Assembly (NCBI GenBank): GCA_010279815.1 | Contig: QEOQ01000378.1 | Span: 478,164-542,163, forward strand | Source of the DNA: Brachionus plicatilis | Lineage: Eukaryota > Rotifera > Eurotatoria > Ploima > Brachionidae | Length of the DNA stretch: 64,000 nt | Direction: 5' to 3' | In this document: piece after piece, positions 39,210-49,699 of the stretch | Layout: each line of letters opens with the position of its first letter | Position numbering within the stretch: the stretch's first letter is position 1 | Position numbers and translations under genes: made by a program | Notes under the pieces: generated by a model | Seen by the model: the letters and a program-made list of their open reading frames with translations, nothing else | What the model was told of the DNA's origin: nothing | Databases searched by the model: none

Positions 39210-40990
39210 TAATTTACAAAAGCAACAACATAAATATTGTAGAGAATTTGGTACAAAAATAAAAAATGTAAAGAGCATTGTTGACTTTCTATGGAAATGT
39301 TTCTTGGTCCATTTAATTCACTCAATTCTACTGATTTGAACGAGGAATTGACAATCCACGAACATCCTTCTTCTAGAATAATTCAAGTTGGTTAAGATAA
39401 GCAAGCAAGAACTGTAAAAGAAGTTGCAGATGAACTTGCTGAACATTATATTTTTTTTTCATAACAAAAAAATATTTTAGTTAAATTTATTAAAATAAAC
39501 TAAAGATTTTCTTATTATTTGCTTTTGAAATAATATCAAGTAATCAATATTAAAGCTTATTTTATCAGAGTGGTTCAAATGTTAAAAAGGAACTCTAATA
39601 ATAATGAACTTAGAAATGATGAAGAAAAAGAAGCCTTTTTGGCGAATTTATAAAAAAAACGTTTAGTCCGAATAATGATCTTATTATCCCCCAAAAAGAT
39701 GAAATAATTGATTATAATCTTGACTTTTTTAATAAAAAAAATCAATGCCAAATTTGACAACCCTGTTATCGTTAAAGAGGTTACCTCATTGCTATAAAGA
39801 TTAAAGAGGAAGCAGACCAATTTCGGGACCTGACCAAATTCGGGACCTGACCAAATTCGGGACCTGACCAAATTCATAACTCATGTTAAAAATTCTCAAA
39901 ATATTCTAAAAACATTTTTTTTCTCTTTAGCTTTAAAGTCCAGTGTTGTTTAAAAGTCACAAGTCTCAAGTCATGTCCAAGTCAGGACTTTTTTTTTTTT
40001 TTTTAAAGAGTCCAATTCCGGGCTTTAAAATTTTGAATACTGAAGAAGAATTGTGAAGATATGTGACTTTTATTCTAAATTCTGAAATCTGCTGCTAACG
40101 GGTTGATAGGGTTTGGCATGATGTTCTTATTTATAAACTAATAAAAATTAACCTTCCTCCTTGCCTAATACATTGGATTAATTCATTCATAGACTCAAGA
40201 TCATTTAAAGTAAATGTAAATGGTCATATAAGTGATGAATACCATACTACAGCTTAATACCATTTATGAAAATTAAATTGAGAGTCAAAAGGAAATCAAG
40301 TTCTTCGGTATTAAATTTGATTCAAAATAGACCTTTACCCCCAATAGTTGATGAATTAAGACAGCGTTGTAGTTCACGGTTAAACTTAATAAATAATTGG
40401 AAACAAAAAATGGGGTCTAACACACTAGGAAATCTAAATAAATCCTTAATAGGATCTTTAACAGATTACTCCTTTCCGTCTCTAAATTCACTTTCAGAGA
40501 CAAACATTAAAAAAATTCAAGTCTTACAAAACTCAGCAGTTCGTTTTATTCTTAAACTAAAATATGATACTCCTTCCATTATTGTGCATCATGAGGCACT
40601 TAATAAACTTAAACTCTTAACTGTCTCGAATCTACTTTTTGAATTGAGCAAAATATTTGTTGCGGGAGGACTGCGTCATTGTGTTCCAATGGTTGTCAAG
40701 CTGGTTGATGAATATAAGGCGGGTTTTGAATCAAGATATGTCGAATACCCGACTCCATTATGTAATTGCTTACTATTTCTTCTTTCTTTCCTTAACTGAT
40801 CAATACTTAAGCATTTTGCACCTGTCATTACTTACAAAATGTTTATTTTAATTCCTTATAAATTATATTTTAATTCATTTATTTTTATCTTTTTTTTTTC
40901 TTTACATTTTTGTTTTATTTTATTTTCTCTCGATTTTTATTTTTTTTTTATTATTTTTTTAATCTGAAGGAGCTTTAGCTTGGCCCAGAT
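39210..40990 (+). pseudogene. Jockey-like LINE ORF2 remnant with 3' tail
   Basis: In order: linker pieces LGPFNSLNSTDLNEELT and KQARTVKEVADELAEHYI, then FSPNNDLIIPQKDEIIDYN, the RT piece FDRVWHDVLIYKLIKI, the thumb and C-terminal region ETNIKKIQVLQNSAVRFI and RHCVPMVVKLVDEY, and a 3' UTR ending GGAGCTTTAGCTTGG and an AAAT tail at 40990. It is broken by stops, a tandem duplication at 39825-39885 and an AAGTC-rich insertion at 39935-40040. It includes the open stretch 40266-40799. Confidence 0.78.
39825..39885 (+). repeat. Three-unit tandem repeat in the LINE
   Basis: GGGACCTGACCAAATTC repeated three times with a unit of about 19 bp. It lies where LINE reverse transcriptases have the GPDxI motif, so replication slippage tripled part of it. 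Confidence 0.75.
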
Positions 40991-41044
40991 AAAACAAATA
41001 AATAAATACGTCCCATCAAATAACATTACCAAAAAATCTTTATT

Positions 41045-41139
41045 TTGCCAAAAAATGTGTCAAGCCCACTAAAATGGCAGATCGTGGGTCTACTAAAAAT
41101 TGGAGGCAAAAAGCAAAATGAGATCAAAATCGGGCTCAC
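41045..41139 (+). pseudogene. Tc1/mariner transposase N-terminal HTH fragment
   Basis: Reads SSPLKWQIVGLLKIGGKKQN, then EIKIGLTVF. It resembles the first helix-turn-helix of Tc1/mariner transposases (xKxxIVxLxxxGxxxxEIAxxLxVS). It is cut off where the element at 41140 begins; the matching downstream part is at 41985-42260. Confidence 0.5.
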
Positions 41140-41923
41140 GGTTTTTCCACAACAATTTCACACCTGGATGGTTTTCAACAATTGTGAAATTTTTTTTTTA
41201 ATTTATCTAACCGAAAAAAAAAGGTGGAGTAGGAAGTGTGAAAAAATAATAAAAAAGTGTGACAACGTTGTTGAAAACCTTCTAATTTTAATAAATATTA
41301 ATAATTTATATAAAATTATCCTGATTAAATTGAAATAATGAATTATTGCAATTGGTGATAGAAGATTTATGGAAAGATATCAAACTTGGCATTGTATTTA
41401 TGTTTTTTGAGTATGAAGACTTTTTCAAATTATTGTCAAGAGCTATTGGTTTGGATTCAAGTTTTGAAGAAATCGTGGAAAATTCATCAACTATTGGTGT
41501 TTTTGGAAGAAGTATCAATTTGTTTGCAATAAGTTTGTTGTTAATGAGAGCAATTTTTGTTTACGAAATTGGCCCATGGTCATTTGTTTCAGATATTCCT
41601 CGTCAAAATAATTGGCCTATCTATTTATCATTAAATAATGCTCATTTTACCCCTGTTATTCCTTTCAATAATCCTTTTTTTATTCCTTTTCCGAATGCAA
41701 ATCACTTGGCTTATTTCAAGCATAATTTACCTAATTTTATTTAGATTGAATAATTATTTTTTTTTGGTTGGTTTTTTTTTTAATTTTTTTAGCAAATAAA
41801 AATTTAGAATAATAAATTATAATTTTTAAATATTTCCGTTGTTGAAAACCTATTTCACACTTATCTTATCTTTTTTACCGATTTTATTTTCCGCCGGTAT
41901 CACAAAGCGTTGTGGAAAAACCC
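41140..41923. mobile_element. TIR element carrying an OTU-like ORF, inserted in a Tc1-like element
   Basis: Ends share the 14-bp inverted repeat GGTTTTTCCACAAC (41140-41153 and complement 41910-41923). AGGTTTTCAACAA-type words occur near both ends (about 41170, 41268, 41838). It splits Tc1/mariner pieces on either side. The target duplication is not resolved. Confidence 0.65.
41401..41744 (+). pseudogene. OTU-like cysteine protease C-terminal half
   Basis: An open frame without an upstream ATG before 41401. The segment VFGRSINLFAISLLLMRAIF, then VYEIGPW and PIYLSLNNAHFTPVIPF follows the C-terminal half of OTU deubiquitinase-like domains (W/F-G...A-S-L-L...I-x-V-Y...P-I-x-L...N-x-H-[FY]-x-x-V), with the catalytic His in NNAHF. 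The Cys-bearing N-terminal motif is not visible upstream, so this is probably a fragment. OTU-like domains are known from mobile elements and viruses; here its setting is a transposon. Confidence 0.5.
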
Positions 41924-41984
41924 CTAGACCTCAAAATCCAATCATTAAAATTCTAAGACTCAAAGGGGTTAGGATAAGTAAGTA

Positions 41985-42260
41985 AACTGTAATGAGTTTT
42001 CTCTAAAAAAAAGGTTAAGAGTCTCATACAGCGGTCAGAAAAGCGCTTCTTAACATAAAAGATGGGCAAAAGAGATAAAAGTGGTGTAAACATAGACGTA
42101 ATTGGGCATTAAATGATTGGTCCAGAGTTATTATCAGTGACGAGTCCAATTTTAAGGTCTTTAATCGTAAATCAAGAGTAATAGTAAAAAGGTTTAAAAA
42201 TGACAAGTTCTGTATACCAAGGTTACAAAACGGTTGAGTTTCAGCCGGTATCTGGCGATG
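41985..42260 (+). pseudogene. Tc1/mariner transposase middle part
   Basis: Reads NWALNDWSRVIISDESNFKV, then FNRKSRVIVKRF. This is the classic second-catalytic-Asp block (W..V.FSDES.F.....R). Stops upstream and downstream break it. It continues the fragment at 41045-41139. Confidence 0.72.
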
Positions 42261-42490
42261 CTTTTATAGAACTAAATTATTTCTTTTAGCAAAAAAGTTA
42301 TTCAAGTTTTTCAGAATTGAAAAGGTTGATTATTGGTTTTATTTTTCTTAAAAAAAATAAAATTATTATTTTATTTTAAGTAATAGAGGTGCAAGCACTT
42401 TGTTGCAGAATTTTTTAAAGTATATTTTATCAACTTTTGTTTTTAATTCATCAAAAAAGGAAGAATTTTTGTTCAATTTGTATTTGAATT

Positions 42491-42608
42491 TCATAATACC
42501 TTTTTTCCAGATCTGCCTTTCTTTTTATGAGCTCCCAAAAGCACAACTTTAGCGTTAGGATGCCACTTAGGGTCATAAAAGCGACCAACACGCTCACCTT
42601 TATTTGTA
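42491..42608 (-). pseudogene. Orphan protein end with basic AT-hook-like tail
   Basis: Minus-strand reading NKGERVGRFYDPKWHPNAKV, then VLLGAHKKKGRSGKKVL and a stop; no start is visible. The KKKGRSGKK end resembles the tails at 13.35, 26.95 and 50.05 kb. It may be the C-terminal exon or remnant of a transposon protein. The family is not recognised. Confidence 0.45.
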
Positions 42609-43036
42609 AGTACTCAATTACTTTACTTCAATTAATCTACTAATTAATTTTAATATTTATTTATTTTAATAAAAATACAATTTAGAGGTAGAACCCAAGG
42701 CACGTCCGAATGGTTCAAAATCTTCGTTTGAACCCTCATGAAAATTCAATTTTAAAAAATTGAAATTTTAAACTTAAACTAAAAAAATTATAAATTTTTA
42801 ACTAAAGCTTAGAATATTTTATTTTAAATTTACTTTTATTTATTGTCATCGTCGCATTTAGCGTAATTTTTGAAATAAATATTAAATAATTAATTGATGA
42901 AACAGAATCTGTTTACAAACATATTGTTTTGAATAAATAAGATATGTTTTTTATTTGATTAAATATCAAAAATAAAATAATCATTTTTATTTTTATTAAA
43001 AAAATTTTTTTGATTTCTTTAATATTGAAGGCAAAA
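42609..43036 (+). promoter_or_regulatory. 5' flank of LRR-7TM receptor 1
   Basis: AT-rich, non-coding apart from a short GC-richer piece (42685-42745, AGGTAGAACCCAAGGCACGT) of unknown nature. It presumably contains the promoter of the receptor gene. Confidence 0.3.
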
Positions 43037-45322
43037 ATGATGATGCTATTAATATTTACTTTTTTCTTATTTCATGAATTAAACACCGACGAGATTAAAG
43101 AAAATGAATTGGAAATAAAGACAATGCTAGACCCAGCAGAAGGTTGCCATCATTTAATTCACTTTTCAAAAGTGTACTCAACTTTTTTTACACTATATCA
43201 AAAATCAGTACAAGTAAATTTTAACAACTTCAAAAATAATAAACAAATTCAATTAAAATGCTTTAACAATAAAAAAATTTCGGTAATTTCAATGACCTTT
43301 GTTCCCAAGCGATCACTCATTCTTGACAATGACTTAAACATGCACCTAAACACACATCTTGCTGGTCAAATTGGAATGAATTTTGTATTTTACCAAGGAA
43401 TAGAATCAAACCTGAACATATTTGAGTATTTTTATGAAAAAAATATTCAAATAAACATTAAATTTTACTATTCCAACTTTGGTCTTGAAAATCAGCAAAA
43501 CAAAATTTGTTTGTTCACAGACAAAATTATTTTCCGAATAGTGAAAATTTTATTTTACTCGATTAGCACAAGATATGTGCCATTTTCGTGTCCAATTATT
43601 TTCTACAAATGCACTATTTTTCTATTACAAATGGATGGTATAAGCAATACATTGGTAAAAAATAATTATTTTAGCTTTCTTCAAGTTAATTTTGATCTTG
43701 ACTCAAAAATACTCAGTCTAGGTTTGACTGTGTACCAAAGTAAACTAAATCAATGCATTTTGGATGCGAATGTGTTCGCTCAATTACAAACTTTGGCTAT
43801 TAATGGTAAATTGGCACAAATAGAGGAAAATAGTTTCAAAAATTTAACAAAAATAAAGCAAATAATTTTAATTCTAGACAATATGGACACGTTTTTGTTC
43901 CAGTCCTTAAAATGGATTGATGCTATCAATTCACATCCAAATTACTCAGAAGTGACAATTGACCTAAGACGCTATGATTTTCCGCAAACAGACTTATGCC
44001 TATTCAAAGACTTGCCCAGGAATAGAAAAATTTTGTTCTTCTTTACAGAACCGAATTGTTCATGCACCATCCTTTGGCTCTATAAAATTTACTATTACCA
44101 AGATGGATTTGATATTTTGAACGGTACTTTCGGGTGCCTCAATCTTTTATGGCTCAACGCTACCTGTGATTTTGATTTTGTGCACTGTCCTCAACTATTA
44201 AGAAAAAAATATCAATTGTCCGACATAGACGTTTTTTACATTTCTGAATATCTAAATTTAATTACTGTTTTGATTTATCCATGTTTTGCTGTGTTGGGCT
44301 TAATAACCAACTTGGTAAATATATTCACATTGGTATCTAAAAAAATTTCATCTGATCAATTTTTGCTAAAATTAATGCTATTAAATTCGGTATTTAATTT
44401 TTTCTATTGTTTGATTTATATCTTTCATTTGGCAAATGTTTGTGTGGGATTAAATGGAATTTTGTGCACATTTATTAGCAGATGGGTCACAGTTCAGATT
44501 TATCAGATTTACATGGTTGATTTTGTGGGTGACATTCTAAAAACATTGTCTAATTTCATTACTGTCATTATTTCATTGAATCGCTATTTTTTACTAAGAA
44601 ATGACAATCTGCTCAAATATTTTAAAAAATTCAGTTCAAAAAAATTTTTGCCAGTCACTATTATGGTACTAATTGCCATTTTAATTAATTTTGAAAAAGT
44701 TTTAACCAGCAATGTCAATTATGGAAATTTCTTGGCAGAAAACTATAATCAATATGAAGAATTTCCCAAAAGGAATACATTTATAAGTTCTTTTGAATTA
44801 AATAAATATGAGCAGTCTGCAAGGTTTAGAACACGGTCACGGAAGAAAAGATGGATATATTTTGCACTCTATTGTTTTAACTTTTTTTTGAATGATTTCT
44901 TTCTATTTGTTGTCTTGTGCATTTCAGATTTGCTTTTATTAAAAAAATTTAGATCAAACATTAGGACTAAGAAATTGATATCAGAAAAAATGAATTTTGA
45001 AAAAAATCATAATGAAAGTAAACAAAAAACACCAGATATCTATATAACCAAGATCATTTTGGTGAGCATCAATGTATTGATATTGCTTAGATCACTAGAA
45101 TTCGGATTGAATATTCTGGTGTTAAAATTCAAAGTTGCCAAAAGTCCCTGTGATAGCATTAACAAAATCTGCACCAACATTTATCAAGCTGGAAATATTT
45201 TTTATCTTATCAGTTGTTCATATTCAACTGTAATTTATTATTATTTAAACAATCAATTCAAACAGACTTTGAATAGTAATTTTAAAAAAATACTTTTTAT
45301 TTTGTCCATCAGGAGGAAGTAA
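43037..45322 (+). CDS. Leucine-rich-repeat 7TM receptor (receptor 1)
   Basis: From the ATG at 43037 (MMMLLIFTFFLF, a signal peptide) the protein is 761 residues; an upstream TTG in frame is not a likely start. The ectodomain (to about 395) is weakly leucine-repeat-like, with KIKQIILILDNMDTFLFQSL and a C-terminal cap with NCSCTILWLYK...C...C...C. The 7TM part (about 400-742) has TM1 with GLITNLVNIF, TM2, TM3 with SLNRYF in place of DRY, TM4, TM5 (RWIYFALYCFNFFLNDFF), TM6 (ITKIILVSINVLILL) and TM7 (SCSYSTVIYYYLNNQF). It is rhodopsin-like and probably lineage-specific; ligand unknown. The segment coded by about 44846-45265 is nearly identical at DNA level to receptor 2, while the ectodomains are only about half identical. 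Confidence 0.85.
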   Translation: MMMLLIFTFFLFHELNTDEIKENELEIKTMLDPAEGCHHLIHFSKVYSTFFTLYQKSVQVNFNNFKNNKQIQLKCFNNKKISVISMTFVPKRSLILDNDLNMHLNTHLAGQIGMNFVFYQGIESNLNIFEYFYEKNIQINIKFYYSNFGLENQQNKICLFTDKIIFRIVKILFYSISTRYVPFSCPIIFYKCTIFLLQMDGISNTLVKNNYFSFLQVNFDLDSKILSLGLTVYQSKLNQCILDANVFAQLQTLAINGKLAQIEENSFKNLTKIKQIILILDNMDTFLFQSLKWIDAINSHPNYSEVTIDLRRYDFPQTDLCLFKDLPRNRKILFFFTEPNCSCTILWLYKIYYYQDGFDILNGTFGCLNLLWLNATCDFDFVHCPQLLRKKYQLSDIDVFYISEYLNLITVLIYPCFAVLGLITNLVNIFTLVSKKISSDQFLLKLMLLNSVFNFFYCLIYIFHLANVCVGLNGILCTFISRWVTVQIYQIYMVDFVGDILKTLSNFITVIISLNRYFLLRNDNLLKYFKKFSSKKFLPVTIMVLIAILINFEKVLTSNVNYGNFLAENYNQYEEFPKRNTFISSFELNKYEQSARFRTRSRKKRWIYFALYCFNFFLNDFFLFVVLCISDLLLLKKFRSNIRTKKLISEKMNFEKNHNESKQKTPDIYITKIILVSINVLILLRSLEFGLNILVLKFKVAKSPCDSINKICTNIYQAGNIFYLISCSYSTVIYYYLNNQFKQTLNSNFKKILFILSIRRK

Positions 45323-45571
45323 TTGTTTATATTTCAGTTTATTCAACAAAAAAAGTATTTTAAAATTTTAGAAGAATGATAAAAAATAAGTAGATCAAAT
45401 CTTATCATTTTTTTTTGCCGAGAAACTTAAAAATGGCTTTTATTTTATCAATAAAATATCTTAATTCATTTATAAAAATTTAAAAAAATAAGAGTTTTCC
45501 TAATTTTCTCAATAAATTTTATTCATTTTTATTTTTGCTTTGCATCATGAATTCTCTTTTTTTTTTTTTTT
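45323..45571 (+). other. 3' flank of receptor 1
   Basis: AT-rich; unrelated to the 3' flank of receptor 2. Confidence 0.3.
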
Positions 45572-46099
45572 GGGTCTTCCCCGGTAGTGTTATCAACTGA
45601 TAACATATCATCTTTTGACCAACTGATAATATTATCGGACTGATAACAAATTGTGTTATAAAAAGATTTCGTTATCACTGACGATAACATAATTCCATGT
45701 TCGATAACAAATTTATACATTAGATAACAGAAAAATTATTTTGATAACTATTCTTTTGCTTTTTAAAACATGATATATTTTATCGCATAATGTTTAGTTA
45801 TAATTGAAAAAACGTCTCAGTTCAGAAGGTGAATAACATTCAATAAGGTATGAAAATCAAGGTGTACCACAGCTAAATCTGGTAAACTTTTAAAATATAA
45901 TAAAATAATTCAATAATTAAATGATTTGTACTAAAAAACTTTTGATATATTAAAAATTTATTGATAACACTTTTTTTAAAATATAAAATAATATAAATAA
46001 CTGATAACAAAGTTTATTATCACTCCGATAACATAATCGGTTGGTCAATAATTTATAAAAGCTAATGTTATCGGTTGATAACAATACCGGTGAGTCCCG
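45572..46099. mobile_element. Miniature element with GATAAC/GTTATC arrays
   Basis: Left end GGGTCTTCCCCGGTAGTGTT, then ATCAACTGATAACAT. Right end is the complement of CGGGACTCACCGGTATTGTT, then ATCAACCGATAACAT. More than ten GATAAC or GTTATC words recur in both halves, a motif-array architecture. There is no coding sequence except artefacts, and no clear target duplication. Confidence 0.8.
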
Positions 46100-46224
46100 T
46101 TTATTTTTTCGTGACAATTTAATTTTCTTATATCATTAAATATCGAAAATTGATCAGGACTTTGACTTTTTTTAAAAATTTTAAAAAAACATGTCAGGAA
46201 TTTGACTCGGTAAACAAATAAATA
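46100..46224. repeat. AAGTC-type repeat and short AAAT tail
   Basis: Contains CAGGACTTTGACTTTTTTTA, CAGGAATTTGACTCGGTAAA and AAATAAATAAAT. It combines the AAGTC-type repeat with the end of the LINE-like tail family. Confidence 0.4.
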
Positions 46225-46530
46225 AATAAATTATGGGAAAAGTCCTTTGACGCATAACAAAATACTTTTTTATCGTGAATAAATAATTTTTTTCCGCATT
46301 AAAAAAAATAAACACTAACAGCATAAAAAATTTATTAGAACAGCATGAAATTTACTTTAACGCATAGAAAAATTAACTTCATAAAATAAAAAATCATAAA
46401 TCACATAAAAAAATATCATTGAAAAAATTGTTTAGTGATTAGAGCTCATTGAGCTTTGAGTGGACGACCACAAGGTCTCTTTTGTAAAGAACCAACTAGT
46501 TCAGGATCCTTATGCGGCGAGTTTTTTATT
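46225..46530. mobile_element. Element end with GCATAAAA array and AT-hook ORF
   Basis: Array of GACGCATAACAAA, CCGCATTAAAAAA, CAGCATAAAAAA, CAGCATGAAATT and ACGCATAGAAAA at 46228-46410. It is followed by a minus-strand basic ORF end. The opposite array is not visible and may have been lost. Confidence 0.55.
46456..46530 (-). pseudogene. Orphan AT-hook tail (KRPCGRPLKA)
   Basis: Minus strand reads NSPHKDPELVGSLQKRPCGR, then PLKAQ and a stop. The GRP core flanked by Lys/Arg fits an AT-hook. No start codon or upstream domain is visible. Its placement beside a motif array matches the pattern at 17.8, 50.05 and 62.27 kb. Confidence 0.5.
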
Positions 46531-46694
46531 TTTTTTGTTGTTTATAAGAATTATTCAAAAGTTAAAAAAAGAATTTTGAATATTTTTTCAAATTTACAAA
46601 TAAAAATTAAACTCACTCTATTTCACTTAAGAGTTTAATTTCAAATATGAAAATGCTTGCAATATCAACTTAAAATTATTTTTTCTTTGAAACT

Positions 46695-46875
46695 GAAAAA
46701 AATATTTGAAACATCGCACTTTTTCAATGTTATTTCAACATTGGATACATTTTGTAATTCACACACAAAAAATTAAACCATATATATGGAATGTTCTATC
46801 GTGTTTTATAACAAATTTAAATACAACTTTGAAAATGCATTGAAAATGTGCGATGTTTCAGATATATTTTATTTT
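46695..46875. repeat. Inverted repeat around TGAAACATCGCA
   Basis: Left AATATTTGAAACATCGCACT (about 46697-46725), right GTGCGATGTTTCAGATATAT (about 46848-46867). The arms pair over roughly 30 bp with a loop of about 110 bp. Its right part lies in the larger inverted-pair arm. Confidence 0.6.
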
Positions 46876-47562
46876 AGAAATATATAGGAGAAAATTTTGC
46901 AATGTCGCTCTATTGAAATTATATACAATGTTTCAAACATAGATTATTTAGTTTGAGATGCTATTTTGAAAAAATTTACAATTTTTCTTTTTAATTTAAT
47001 ATTATTTTAGTTTGTTTTACAATAATTTGGTAAATTTTTTTGAAAAATTGAAAGTTTTAATTAAAAAATTTTTTGTATTGCTCTCTTCTTCACTAAGATA
47101 TTAATTAATCCCGTGTAAAAATATCAAAATGTTTAATCGCCTTGATCAGTTTTGACATATACTCTTAAAATGAATTTTTTGAAATTTTTTTAGCAATATA
47201 TTTAAAAATTTTTAAAATCTTCTTTCCCCTTTTTTACAGAAAAATTATTTATATAAATTTCTGATTTTTAATTAGTTAAATTTAATAGTGAATTCGGTTT
47301 CCTTTTCTTTTGAGGCATTTTTATTATTAATTGAGTTTGTTCAAAATTTTGGGAGAATTTAGACCCAAATAAGGCTGTATATTGTTTGATTCTTTTAATT
47401 TAAAAAAGTGAGTGAGTATAACTAATGAAATTAAGAGTCTAGATTATTTTTTTTTCAGAAAAATTAAAATTGTCACCTACAAGAAATTTAAACTTTTAAT
47501 AATTAATAAATGGTGATATGTAAGGAACTTAATGCATTCTTTTGATCACATTTGACTCAAAA
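46790..47562 (+). repeat. Large inverted pair, left arm (~770 bp)
   Basis: Near-identical to the complement of 54757-55530. Landmarks include GAACATTCCATATATATGGT (complement strand), CAATGTCGCTCTATTGAAAT, CTCTCTTCTTCACTAAGATA and AATGGTGATATGTAAGGAAC. Its inner end runs about 20 bp into a LINE fragment (TTGATCACATTTGACTCAAA). The two arms lie between the two receptor genes. Confidence 0.88.
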
Positions 47563-48010
47563 CTTTCATTTAGTCCAATAGTGGATGAATGTTATAATCA
47601 AGTAAAATATCTCTTATATAGGAAATGGTTTCCAAAACCAAAAACATTAGATATTCTTTACATATCCTTGATAGGATTAATCCTGGATTATTCTAGTCCT
47701 TGTTTAAATTCATTCTCAGAAACTTACACCAAAAAATACCACTAATCCAAAATTCAGCAGTTCGATCGAATTTGAAACTGAAATATGACACTTTCTTCAA
47801 TATTATGTACCAAGAGGCCTTCAATAAACTAAAACTACTTACAGTTTCAAATCGGCTTTTTGATTTGAGCGAGAGAAATTTCAGGACAGGATAGAGTCAT
47901 TCTGTTCCACTTGTCGTCAGTCTGGTGAAAGAATACAGAGAAGGTTTCGAATCAAGATATATTGAATATCCAACATTAGCTTCGAACAAATTAACAAATT
48001 AATAAAATAT
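47543..48010 (+). pseudogene. LINE RT downstream fragment
   Basis: Reads ITFDSKLSFSPIVDECYNQV, ILDYSSPCLNSFSETYTK, IQNSAVRSNLKLKYDTFFN and, after frame changes, GFESRYIEYPTLASN. It is the same family as the fragments at 36.9, 40.4 and 61.5 kb, and broken by frameshifts. Confidence 0.72.
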
Positions 48011-49390
48011 AAAAAAATAAATGAATAAAAAAAAAACTTTAACAAACTTTTATAAACTAACAACATTTTTATGAAATAGTTTATGGCCAAAAGAATTTTA
48101 AGTAATGAAAAGATGCTGGCAGGCAATAAATAGCTAATTACCAAACCATCCATAACCAACATCACTAATATTTATATTATTGATTAAGTAAAACTGTCTA
48201 GATATAAGTATTTAAAATAAAGAATAACACATTCGAATTTATTTTTTTATTGCTGTTGTTTCTTTTAAATTTGCTAAGCCTAATATTTTTATTTGTTTTA
48301 GATCGCAGCAAAATATAAATAAAATTTTACTAATCCATTTTATTTTTCCTATTTAATAAGATAGTCAAGTAAATCAATTAAACCAATATTTCAGAATTTA
48401 ATTTCAAACTAATAAAAAATCTAAGATTATTGTTTAACAGAAAAGACTAAATAAAAAAATTTTTAATCTTGGTTAATTTAAATTTGTTAAATGTTTTAAA
48501 CTATATCTCGATAATGGTAAAAGATTCCTAATCTGTACCGCATATTAAATAGAAAAGTTTTAATCTCCGGGTCCATAAAGTTAATTAAAGTTATAATGCT
48601 GCATTAAATTTAATTATTTGTTTTTAAAGAGAACCCAAAACTTATAACATTTCTGAGTAGAGTTTTAATAACATAAAATACGATAAATTAATCATTAGGA
48701 CTTCCTTTTGAAATCGTTGGTTAGCTTTTTTACAATATTTTAACAATATTGTACTTAATTATAAAGCTTATTCTTCAGCTTTCAAAGTTCAAATGATGTT
48801 TACAATGCTCCTATGGACATAACAAAATAACTGAATGTTGAGTAATAATTAACGGTGATATTAAAATCTAAGTATCTTTAATGATTTTTTTGTTCTCAGA
48901 TTAAACAAACTCTCTTTTAACATATGTGTATAATTCATTGAATTTCTTATATTTTAAATCATTATACAAAGAATATGGAATTTTTAGGAAAAATTTTTCT
49001 TTCAATTCAATTAAAATTTTACCTCTCAATTTTTAGTTTTCCTCTTGGTATTTTTATCAACAAACATGAAATATGTTTCTAAATTGAATGGCTTTAAATG
49101 GCTTGATTTTATTTAATTTTCTTTTTTTTGATCTTCGTTTAGGTAAGGAAATTTTTGTTCAAGTTTTTAGTCATTTATTTGTCAAGTCATCAAATCTACC
49201 AAATTTCCGTAAAATTACGTAAAGAATTATTTTTTGAGATTAAAAATCATGAAGAAAAGTAAAAAAACGGTAAAAAAAATCCAACTTTTTTTATTTCTTT
49301 ATTTCAATTTATTATAAAATCAATTCTTTGAATTAAAAATTTTACATCATAGATAGTTTCATCAAATGGGTAAAAACCTTTTGACAACAT
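48011..49390. other. Intergenic, nothing recognisable
   Basis: AT-rich sequence of 1.4 kb. No convincing ORF, RNA gene or terminal repeat. Confidence 0.35.
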
Positions 49391-49524
49391 AAAATCTGCT
49401 TTCTACACCCAAAAAAAAGATTTTCACAACCATCATCTTTATTCTATATAGATTATCACAACCCAAATTTTTTTTTTACGGTTTGGTTGTGATAATCTTA
49501 TTTTTGAGTGTAGAAAGCAGATTT
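49391..49524. mobile_element. 134-bp hairpin MITE
   Basis: Left end AAAATCTGCTTTCTACACCC, right end complement AAAATCTGCTTTCTACACTC. The pairing continues inward (GATTTTCACAACCA against GATTATCACAACCA). The centre is near 49457. Target duplication is not clear. Confidence 0.82.
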
Positions 49525-49534
49525 TTCGTGTCGT

Positions 49535-49554
49535 GTCGTGTTTTAAAACACGAC
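49535..49554. repeat. 20-bp perfect palindrome
   Basis: GTCGTGTTTTAAAACACGAC, preceded by a further CGTGTC unit. It directly adjoins the MITE. Confidence 0.85.
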
Positions 49555-49699
49555 ATCCCATCAAATGACTTTGATTTCAAATTTCCAGTTTTAAAGAATT
49601 ACTTAAGCAGCTCTTTCACATGATTGGTGCTGTGCTTTTTATCTACTTTTAACAGTCACTAGCCTTATCTGTCAAAAAAATAAAAATTTACTTTGATCT

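Noticed and set aside
42685..42745. Possible tRNA-like sequence (GGTAGAACCC...GTTTGAACCC)
   Set aside because: The order and spacing of A- and B-box-like words do not fit a tRNA, and no acceptor stem pairs.
45529..45720. Small minus-strand ORF near the receptor 1 3' end
   Set aside because: It lies on the end of the GATAAC element and has no coding signature.
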